From positions 124,001 to 188,000 of the forward strand of contig JAGPNK010000013.1 in NCBI GenBank assembly GCA_020746835.1: DNA of 64,000 nucleotides, given 5' to 3'. The notes under the pieces are model-generated. The model saw only the letters and a list, made by a program, of their open reading frames with translations. It had not been told where the DNA came from and searched no databases. Shown here one piece after another: positions 43,177 to 52,309 of the stretch (position 1 is its first letter; each line of letters opens with the position of its first letter). The position numbers and the translations under genes were made by a program. The DNA comes from Stachybotrys elegans. Its lineage: Eukaryota; Ascomycota; Sordariomycetes; Hypocreales; Stachybotryaceae.

Positions 43177-45610
43177 ATGGCCGAACCTCAGCAGTCCGGC
43201 ACCGACCTTGCCGTGAACCTGCAGATCCTATCGCCCTCTTCTGGCGTCAGCCGCATGAGGTTCGATGCGCTTTCCACCAGCACCACCATCAAGCAGCTCA
43301 AAGAGAGGATCCGGGCGACCTTGGCATCAAGGCCGCCCGACAACAAGCAGCGCCTGATCTATAGCGGCCGGGCCCTCACCAACGACGATGCAACTCTGCT
43401 GGAGATCTTTGGGGCGAATAATGTAAGACGAGATCCCGTGACCGTCATTTCCGGAATCCTCTGACAGTCATTTTTAAGATCCAAAACCAAGACCAGCAGA
43501 CCATCCATCTAGTCATTAGAGAGCTTGACGAATCGACTCCGACGCCAGATTCCACAACTCCGCCGCCCGAAGGAGATGCACCCTTGGCAGGCCGTGGCAG
43601 AAGCGCAAGGCGAGGGTTCGCTATTTCTCCCACTGGCGCAACCCAATTCGCGGCCTTCAACCAATACAACCCACAGGCACCTGGGCCGTCACGGAGATAT
43701 GAAACTATTTACACCAGCGCCCCCAACCAACCTTCATCCGACCCGCAGAATGACCGCCGTCAGGAGCTTCACGAACAGCATATGGCTCGGCTCATGCCCA
43801 ACAGCCGGACCCCAAGCCTGCCCCGGAGTAGCCCGTTAGCAGGTCAGACTCCCATTCAGACTCAGGGCCAGCCTCCGGTTCCAAACGCAGCTCAATATGC
43901 CGGTCAGTATGGACCCATACCAGGGGTAGCTTATACCGCCCAAGCTCAAGCCTCAATCATCAATGCGATGAACGTTGCCCGGCAGGCAAATCTACAGCCA
44001 GGCCAACAGCAACCACTGCAGCAGGCACAGCCGTTTGCGCACCCATTTAACACCCCACAGCTGCAACAGCAGCACCAGAATATGACTAACTGGCTGACCC
44101 AACTTCAGCGGGAAGCCGCCAGCCGGACTATCAGCCAGAACCAACGCGCCAGGGCCCAAATGGGTATGCGTGGTGCTGGCGACGGACAACAGACTGCGGA
44201 AACACCGAGTGGAAGAGCCAGTCCTGCATCACACACGGTAGTGCGAGAGACCTTGGGCCCCAATGGCCGGAGCTACCATGTTGAAACGGTGACCCGACCC
44301 AACCAGGCCGTATTCACCCCTCGGGAGGTGCAAAATATGATACGTGGCGTCGATGCAAACCAAGCTACGCACACCATGACAACTGCCATGCAGAGAAGTG
44401 CGTCATCTACTTCACTACGTGGCCGGCCGTTCACGCAGCCTGGTGTGACCACACCTGTTTACCCATTTCCCACAGCGATAGCTACTGGTGGCGCACGATC
44501 TGCGAGTGCCAGGGCGACACCAGACTTCTCGCGCCGAGCCAGTCCGGCCATAGGCTCTCCTGGAACTGCCCACACCCCTACCCCAACCATCGACAGGGGG
44601 TGGAGGTATACCTGTTGTCTTCACCCGAAGGGCCTCGTGCGCTCCTGGTGAACCATAATACAGCCGAGACGTACTATAGCCCCGTAAGTTACCAGATGGA
44701 TCCGAGGGCGTTTATGAATGGGATCGGGACGACGACTGAGTCTCAATTGCGGCATCGGGGCCACGAACAGCAGCCACAGCCACCCCCAGAGCAGCACCAA
44801 CATCAACATCAGCATCAACACCAACATCAACATCAACATCAGCAACATCAACCACAACCACAAGCAGAACAGCCTGCCCCAGCTCCTCAGGAGCCGGCAG
44901 TCCACCTGGGGCACCCTCCGAACCCGGCCCTGCCCCCACTGTTGGTGCAGCTGCTCCCTCACGTCTGGATGCTTTTCCGCCTGGCCATCTTCGTCTGGCT
45001 ATTTACCTCACCACAGACTACCTGGTCAAGGTGGCTGAGCATTGTCAGCTTGGCCATTTTCATGTTTGTCTTGAGCACGGGTATTCTCACCGGATTTGCG
45101 GACCAGGCGTGGCGTCCAATTGGCCGACTACTTGAAAACCTGATCCCGCCCCTTGAACAGCCTCAACGTCGCCACGAGGATGGACAGGCAGGGGCAAATG
45201 GGCGGGAGGGAGAGCCTGATCCTGCGCAGGCGGCCGCGAGGTGGATAGCTGAAAGAGAGCAGCGCGAAGGCTGGCTGGCTGGTCAATTCAGACGTCTGGA
45301 GCGAGCTTCCCTTCTGTTTCTGGCAAGTATTGCCCCAGGGGTAGCAGAGAGACACATTGCGAATATAGAGGCCGAAGCACGTGCTGCAAGAGAGGCCCAG
45401 CAAAGGGCCCTCGCGATAGCAGCAGCGGCAGCAGCGGAGAGTGCCTCGGCAGAGGGTGAACAGCCAGCGGGAACTGACGGTTCAGCACCTGTACGGGAGC
45501 AAGACCCCCCAGATAACGGACCTGGTGAGATCCAGCAAGAGGAACAGCAGGCGATTGAACATAGAGGAGAGCAGAGAGATGAGCAGGGGGGAGAACAAGC
45601 TGTCGCTTGA
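43177..45610 (+). CDS. Ubiquitin-like-domain ER membrane protein (Herp/Usa1-like), frame broken at a G run
   Basis: Probable ER-associated-degradation scaffold of the Herp/Usa1 type. Exon 1 (43177-43422) and exon 2 (from 43479) join in phase 0 and encode an N-terminal ubiquitin-like domain: 'TIKQLKERIRATLASRPPDN', 'QRLIYSGRALTNDDATLLEI', and after the intron 'QQTIHLVIRE'. A long Ser/Pro/Gln-rich linker follows. At the five-G run 44596-44600 the frame must change: the upstream frame ends at 44651, while the conserved-looking 'VEVYLLSSPEGPRALLVN' continues in another frame to the stop at 45610. One more G would join them (about 792 residues). Downstream are a His-Gln repeat, two close transmembrane helices near residues 570-620 and a charged, Ala-rich tail. 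A sequencing error, a real frameshift or an unusual intron are all possible. A GTAAGT at 44684 could open an 87-nt optional intron. Confidence 0.72.
44798..44870 (+). repeat. CAH/CAR repeat coding for a His-Gln tract
   Basis: About 24 CAN codons, mostly alternating His and Gln, between the linker and the membrane helices of the UBL-domain protein. Such tracts vary in length between strains. Confidence 0.9.
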
Positions 45611-46183
45611 TGAGTTGGCTCGTTGGAGGGCTGCCCCCAAGGATTCTGTCACCATGACTGTGGGCCTTGATTTTTGATAAATTATACGAGTAGCGTTACG
45701 ACAAGCGCTTGATGTTCAGTCAGACACGCCAAGGATGATTTTGTCCTCGGCTTTGCTGAGCGGCTTTGCTGAGTATTTTCGGAGTACAACAGTACAACAG
45801 TGTGTGTTTAGCGTGTTGAACCACAAGTGAAATGAACTAGAGGTAGATTTCAAGTGCCCAATGGCCGGCCGTCTTTTCCAAGTTCTATTCCTAAAGTCGT
45901 CCCCGTTGCGTAGAAACCTACTAGTCGCAAAGAGTGACGTTGAGTTGAGCCCTCTTTTCGCCTTCTCTCAAACTTGACGGTGATGACGGAGTGCTCCGCT
46001 GCCTACCTGCCTTATCTTATCGGTCAACAGCTTCAAAGCTCAACGACCCTCTTCCCACTTCCCGCTCATGTCGAGAAGTTCGCTGCACATTGGGCTTTGT
46101 TTGCCATTGGAGACGAAATTATTTTGAAGCAACTGAACTCACCTACCTCTTTATCCGAAGCAGACACTCCCATCGCCGTTGCA
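45611..46183. other. Intergenic region between UBL-domain and UCH genes
   Basis: 573 nt holding the 3' flank of one gene and the promoter of the next. An exact tandem duplication of a 13-mer (45748-45773) is the only repeat seen. Confidence 0.6.
45748..45773. repeat. Exact 13-bp tandem duplication
   Basis: CGGCTTTGCTGAG occurs twice head to tail, followed by a doubled AGTACAAC at about 45784-45799. Both are in non-coding DNA. Confidence 0.9.
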
Positions 46184-47243
46184 ATGAGCGGTGGTTGGAA
46201 CACGAGTGCGTTTGTCCCTCCCACCTGTTGAACACTCCTGCGTCTGCCCAGCATCTAACAATTTTCAGTTGAATCTGACGCTGTACGACCTGCCATGCAC
46301 TCCCTGCGCTTCTTTGCTGATTGGTTAGGGCGTCTTCACCTCTCTCATTGAGAACCTCGGCGTCAAGGGCGTTCAATTCGAGGAACTGCTCACGCTCGAC
46401 CCATCCGAACTGCTCACGCTCCACCCGGTGTACGGCGTCATCTTCCTCTTCAAGTACCCGACCGACCGGCCGTACGCAACGCCAGACGGGCCCCTCGACG
46501 GCACCTTTGACCATGGGGCCGCGGACAACATCTTCTTCGCCGCGCAGACGATCCAGAACGCCTGCGCGACGCAGGCGCTGCTGAGCGTGCTGATGAACAA
46601 GACCGACGAGGTGGACATTGGCGGCCCGCTGCTCAACTTCAAGGAGTTCAGCAAGGACTTCCCGCCCGAGTTCCGGGGCGAGGCGCTCAGCAACTCGGAC
46701 CTGATCCGCGAGGTGCACAACAGCTTCGCGCGGAGCAACCCCTTCGTGGACGAGACGCAGCGCACGGGCGAGGCCGAGGACGCCTTCCACTTCATCGCCT
46801 ACACGCCCATCAACGGCGTGCTGTACGAGCTCGACGGGCTGCAGCCGGCGCCCATCTCGCACGGGGCGTGCCCCGCGGGCGACTTCCCCGCCAAGGTGGT
46901 CGAGGTGCTGCAGCGCCGGGTCGCGCGGTACGACGCCACCGAGATCCGCTTCAACCTGCTGGCCATGTGCGGCGACCTGCGGGTGCGCGCGCGCGAGTTT
47001 GGCGACGAGGAGCTGCTGGCGCGCGAGGAGCGCAAGCGCCGCGACTGGCACTTTGAGAACGCGCTGCGCAAGCACAACTTTGTCGGCTTCGCGGGCGAGG
47101 TGCTCAAGGGCGTCGTCGGCGCCAGGCTGGTCGAGGGCGGCGACGCCGCCGTGGACAGGTGGGTGGCGGAGGGCCTGGAGCGCAGGAAGACGGCGGAGAA
47201 GGCTCTGCGGAGGGGGGATGGCGATGTGGACATGGGCGAATGA
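46184..47243 (+). CDS. uch2: Ubiquitin C-terminal hydrolase, UCH37/UCHL5 type
   Basis: Deubiquitinase of 316 residues, the family being a partner of the 26S proteasome (UCHL5/Uch2). There are three exons: 46184-46205, a 14-nt microexon at 46269-46282, and 46329-47243, with introns of 63 and 46 nt. Splicing gives the N-terminus MSGGWNTIESDAGVFTSLIE, which no single frame contains. Catalytic residues fit the family in order and spacing: Gln85, Cys91 (QNACATQ), His166 (DAFHFIAY) and Asp181 (YELDG). The C-terminal ULD helix region shows 'WHFENALRKHNFVGF'. The codon composition of the long exon is strongly GC3-biased, which also leaves a long open frame on the opposite strand. It follows an ERAD-type gene on the same strand. 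Confidence 0.95.
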
Positions 47244-47884
47244 GGGAGCCTTATGGGATTGGAGAGGAACGAGAAGAAGAAGAAAGGAAGAAAAATCTGA
47301 TGAAAGAATACCCCCCGGCAAGCTGTCTCTCGGGATTTGTTGTGGTATCACGAGCTACGTGTAGATGAAATGGATAACCGTCTGTGGTTCTTACAGACTA
47401 CATCCGGTCCGGTGGCGGGATACGTGCTACGAGTGACTGTGATACGTGATAGAAGCTTGTTCCCACTTGTGTATCGAGGACTAGGCATCATTGAAGCTTG
47501 TGGACAGATAACTTTAAGCGGACAAGGATGTTGTTCAAAGGCTGCATCGTGAAACTCGGGTGTTGTGTGTCATCGATGTGTCTTCATAATATTGGTTGGT
47601 TGGCCTGGCATGGAGTCTAAATGTCCATAAAAGCAGACTGTTCCTCAGTCTTTCGGGTTGATTTTTACACTTCAATTGAATTACTATCTAGGTACTCCGT
47701 ATGCGTTCAGGAATCCTCCGTTGAGGTCATTTTATTGTACATGAGTCTGTCCCCTCTGCCCGGGGTTGAAGTTGATTGCCAGTAGACATTTCTTCTTAAT
47801 ATCATCATATCGGATGCTTCTACCAGACGCTCGGAAACGTATTGAGCAGGTCATTGCCGATTAAACCACTGCATACGGGATTGG
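47244..47884. other. Convergent intergenic region (uch2 / azgA)
   Basis: The 3' flanks of convergent genes, AT-rich towards 47600-47850. It contains GGTACTCCGTAT at 47691-47702, also found once elsewhere in the window. No gene is seen. Confidence 0.6.
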
Positions 47885-50230
47885 TTACATGCCCCATCGA
47901 TTGCTTGAGTCGGGCATGGTGAGGGGCGAAACAGGACGCTGACCAACGACGAGCGTATCATCCTTGGTCGAGGATCCCGCGCCCGAACCAGCCGAGGAGT
48001 GGTTGTCCCCCATGACAGCGGGATCGTTTTCGACATCCCTCTTTGCCCTGCGGTTCTTGAGGGCTCGGATGAACCAGGGTGGGCGGCCGCCGCCCTTCCA
48101 GGTCCAGTACTCCTTGAGGTCGTATTGGCTGGGCTCGAGACGGCCACCGGAAAGGAACACGATAACTGCAATGGATCCGTTGATGGCGGCGTACATGGAG
48201 AGACCCCTGAGGGCAACTGTGAGTGTTTGGAGAAGAGCACGAGGTGGAGAGAACTTACGCGATAAGACCGTAGGCAACGCTGTAACTAAAGGGGATGAAG
48301 ATGATGACGACAAAAGAAGGCAAGAGGTCGCCGATATAACTCCAGTTGATCCCAGTGATCTGACGAACCATGGTGCATCCGACCTGAGCAGCAGTTAGCC
48401 AAGAGCGAAGTATGAAAAGAGTCAGTTGAATTACCAGGACCAAGGCGCAGCCAGTAGCCCACGGCGGAATGGAGGCAAAGATGGGCGCGAGGAAGATGGA
48501 GATGATGAAGCAGAGGCCTGTGACGACAGCAGTAAGTCCTGTACGGCCACCCTCAAAGATGCCAGCTCCGCTCTCGATAAAGGCCGTGACGGGCGAGGAA
48601 CCCAAAAGAGCGCCAACGGAGATGAAGGCCGCGTCGGTACAGTACGCGAGCGTGGAGCGAGGGAAGTCGCCGGTCTGGGGATCGACGGTCCCGCAGAAGC
48701 GCGCCATCGAGTACAGCGTCGCCGTGGCATCAATAATGTCAACGTAGAGAAACGTAAAGAGGGCGAGGGCAAAGTGCGAGGCGTTTGAGTCGAAGCTCCA
48801 TTGGAGCTGGTTGAGCGTGGTGCTGATGGGGTGCCAGGTGACGATGCTGCGGAAGAATTCGAAGCGCGAGTCTCCCTCATCGGTGTTGGGGAAGTATGTC
48901 ACGGCAGTGTTGCGGCTGGATTTGTGTCAGCGACCGCAATGGGAGGGGGGCTGGAAGGGTACAAACGGCCAGGAGATGATGGAGACGAGGGCGATGCCGC
49001 AGATGAGGGCGTATTTGACACGATAGGCCATCAAGATCGTAGTGACGAGACCACCACAGATAATACCAAGCCACATCTATAGCCGCTGTAAGTATATGTG
49101 CCTGTTTAGAAGATAGGGGGGGGGGGGGGGGGGGGGGCAGAACACACCTTCGGATTAGACATTTGTCCCTCATTGCACACGCCGGTCTCGGGGTCGAGCT
49201 GCTCAGGGGCACAACCTCCAAGGGCAAGGGGAGTAGCTTGCCCGCCGGCGGTGATGGCTCCGATGCCCGCCGAGTAGGAGAGGCCGATTTCAGCTAGGAA
49301 GAGACCAATACCGACGCCAGTGGCTGTCTTGATGGTAGCAGGAATGACCTTGACGAGCCACTGCCGCATGCCGGTGAGGGCCATGAAGATGAAGATGAGG
49401 CCTTCGACGAAGACGGCGGTTAGGGCGGTCTGGTAGGAGATGTTTCCGCTGCCATTGAAGCCAACGACCTGGTGATGTTAGCGAGAGTGGTGCTGCGAGA
49501 GGGAGATGGACGCTACCTGGAAGGTGAAGTAGGCATTGAGACCCATTCCTGGCCTACGGTATGGTCAGTCAGTCAGTCTATGGCTAGGGGAGGGGAATGG
49601 AGAGGATGGATGTACGCCAGGGCAACAGGGAGGTTGGTCGTGAGGCCGAATGCGAGGGATGCCATGCCGGAGATGGCGGCAGTTGCAGTGATCAAGTCGC
49701 GACGAACATCTTGTGCCAAGTTAAAGGGTGTCTCTTGGGTAGCTGAGGGGGGCAGCTCACCTTCTTTGCAGGCAGCAAACTCTTTGATAGAGTCACACTG
49801 GAACTTGTCCTCGAGATCGCAAACACAAGTACCGCCTGTCTGGGAGAGAAGCGATGCCTGAGTCTGTTAGGAAAAGGCCTGGTGATGCAGGGAGAAGGGG
49901 GAGGGGGAGGGGGAGGGGGTGGTACATTGACAGCAATGATGTATGCCATGGTGGCAAAGGTGGTGAGACCGGCGCGGATTTCCCGAAGGACGGTGGCATC
50001 TTTGAATTCTCTGGGCTGCGACGGTCAGAGGATGAAGAAGAAGAAGAAGGGAGAGAGGGAGGATGGTAGATGGTGGTACTGACATGACCCGAGCCAGACA
50101 GCCAGAACATGTTGCCAATGCGAGAGCGAGTCAGCCATCTGTCGAGACGGTTGATGCGATGCTGGATGCGACCAAAGAACGAGACATCTTGGGCATCCAT
50201 TGGAGGGTCCTGGCGCTCCATCGGCTGCAT
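47885..50230 (-). CDS. azgA: AzgA-family purine (hypoxanthine/adenine/guanine) permease
   Basis: Plasma-membrane purine-proton symporter, 607 residues. I read ten exons on the minus strand: 50230-50084, 50015-49926, 49857-49761, 49709-49616, 49553-49517, 49468-49148, 49076-48967, 48915-48435, 48383-48259 and 48206-47885. All introns are 48-71 nt and keep frame. Family strings recovered across junctions are 'EIRAGLTTFATMAYIIAVNA', 'LLSQTGGTCVCDLEDKFQC', 'VALAPGMGLNAYFTFQVVGF', 'NTDEGDSR' and 'FLYVDIIDATATLYSMAR'. About twelve to fourteen membrane segments are expected. The protein ends in a hydrophilic Ser-rich tail. The exon 3 acceptor has two AG choices six bases apart. The start is the first ATG of the run MQPMERQDPPMDAQ. 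Confidence 0.92.
49116..49137. repeat. Poly-G tract (22 G) inside an azgA intron
   Basis: Twenty-two G on the plus strand, the template strand of azgA, within the intron 49077-49147. The length is uncertain because homopolymers are easily mis-sized. Confidence 0.92.
49888..49920. repeat. G5A repeat inside an azgA intron
   Basis: Four or more blocks of five G separated by single A, on the template strand of azgA, inside the intron 49858-49925. It is a textbook G-quadruplex-forming pattern. Confidence 0.9.
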
Positions 50231-52309
50231 GATGGGCGATGACGAGAAGCGGACTGGCAAACAGCCGCCAGGCCTGCAGAGCAGTAGGTAGTAGAAAGAG
50301 AGGCTGGCGGAGAAGATCTGAGCCGAGAGTAGATACGCAGAGTCAAGAAGAGTAACACGACAGTCGCTACCCGAGAACTGTGAAGAATATTGTCTCAGTA
50401 AAAGGTCTCGTGGACAAGGGAAGGAAAAAAGAGTGGATGAGAGGAGGCAAAGGAAGTCAGAAAGGCGCCATAAGGTGTTGACGTTGCCGAAAGGAAGCGG
50501 GGGGCGTGGCAGCAACATCAAGCAGGATCCCGAAGATGAACAATCCGAACGCGTTGACGGATAGAAAAGGAAAGAAATAAGTAAAAGGGATTCACTCACG
50601 GGTTCTGTCGAAGTGAAGTCAAGCGACGATGCGCGCTGTTGACACAAGAGGAGCTGCAGACACAGGTGTTGAGAAGAGAAGAGAGGGGAAGAAGTTGAAG
50701 AAGAAGAAAAAAACTGGGATTAAGAGGAGAGGGGAGAAGGAACAAAAAAAGAAAAACAACCTCGAAGAAAAGGACCTGGAATAAAAGGGACAAGAAACCT
50801 GGTTGGCAGCTGGGATGAAGATACACAAGCACGGGAGCAGCTGGCAACAGGTGACGGCGGATCCCAGTTGAGCCAGGCCCAAGAAGAAGTAATATTCTAC
50901 CAAAGAAGAAGGGGACAAGAAAGGCAGAGTGGGAAGAAAGAGGTAGGTGATGAATGGTTTGTGCGTGTGTATGTGGAAGGTGGATGGTCAAGAAGGGGGG
51001 AGAGGGGGGGGGTTGTGAATCCAATGGAAGTCTGAGGGGGTCAGCTGCTGTGCGCCGTCATCCCATCAGATAGATGGACGGCCTTGAGGATAAGAATGGG
51101 GAGAGGGTGGTGTGTACCGCAGAAGGGGAGATTGGGATGAAGCTGTGAAGCTATTCAGACTTTCTCCATGCCACCATCTCCAACGCGCATCCCCAAGACA
51201 TACAGAGCGTCTGTATCAAGAAATAGAGTGTAAATCAGGAGCATATCTTTTTATATATAGACGCTTTATACCCTTCCTGGCCCTCTTAGACCTGCATCAA
51301 CGCCCTTCCGCACTCCCACATGGCCCATCCAAGCGAGACAAGGACAAGGTAAAAACAACAGCAGCATCCAGAAACCAACACGGATACCGACATGGGACAA
51401 TCCAGCCACAACCTCCGGCAGTCCCTCCATTGGCACCGGTGCAACACGACGCCCGCCCGCCCCGCGGATACAAGCCTTGCCCGTGCCGCCATGTGCGACG
51501 GGCTCGCTTGCACGCGCCCTATCATTTCTCGCGGCGCCCCCCGTCCTGGGGGAGAAGCCCTCTTTTTGCCCAGCGTGGCGTACCTTTTCTGGCCTGATGT
51601 GCGGAGGGGGGAAGAAAGGATATTGTGGTTTGTCCCCCAGCTCTGACTCAGTCAGGATATATTGGGCTGTGACGATGCCGTTCGTATTCACTGGTGTGTG
51701 TATGTATCATATGCGTTTGCCGTCGTCGATGGATCGGTGCAATGGAACGACAACGTTGTATCAAGTAGTGTGGGCACATGCTGTTTGCAGTGATGCCATC
51801 ATGTAACCACAGTCCCCTCATCAGCTGATGCTGGGGGACGAAAAAAAAAGAAGGCATTATACTGGCAATTTTTTACATGTGCCAGCTGTCGCCGTGGCCG
51901 CTTTGCTTGGTCTCCCACGCTCAGCCTGCCTTCACTTTGTCTTCAGCCTGTCTTGGTCCTTCTTCGTAGTTCATGCTTATCTATTCGTCGAGGCCCTTCT
52001 TTTTCATCTTCCACCACCTACAACATCGCCAACCGACCCTCTCCAGCAAACACCTCCATCCTTCTCCTTCTCCTCCTCCCTTGTTTCCCTCTTCTCTCTC
52101 TCTCCTTCCCACCACAGCACCTTAATAACAATCATTTTGCATCTGTATTCACCATCAAATCTGCTTCAATATCAACAACTTGCTTCCAATACCTCCCACC
52201 ACCCTTCCGCCCTCACCACATCCTCACCTCCAGACTCTCTCTACCTGAATGCCTGCTATAGATATATATACATACAACTTCCCCCCATCCGATGCTCCTC
52301 TGCCCCGAC
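50231..52309. promoter_or_regulatory. Divergent promoter region of azgA and the methyltransferase-like gene
   Basis: 2.1 kb without a supportable gene. The left half (50400-51050) is purine-rich on the plus strand, hence CT-rich for azgA, as in a long leader. The right half (51890-52290) is CT-rich on the plus strand and is the likely leader of the methyltransferase-like gene. Open frames here follow these biases. Confidence 0.5.

Noticed and set aside
44684..44770. 87-nt in-frame intron in the UBL-domain gene
   Set aside because: Donor GTAAGT and acceptor AACAG exist and frame is kept, but the region also reads as protein and does not solve the frameshift, so it is left as a possibility only.
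46143..47351. 402-codon antisense frame over uch2
   Set aside because: The same mirror effect of strong GC3 bias. The sense strand carries the complete catalytic set.
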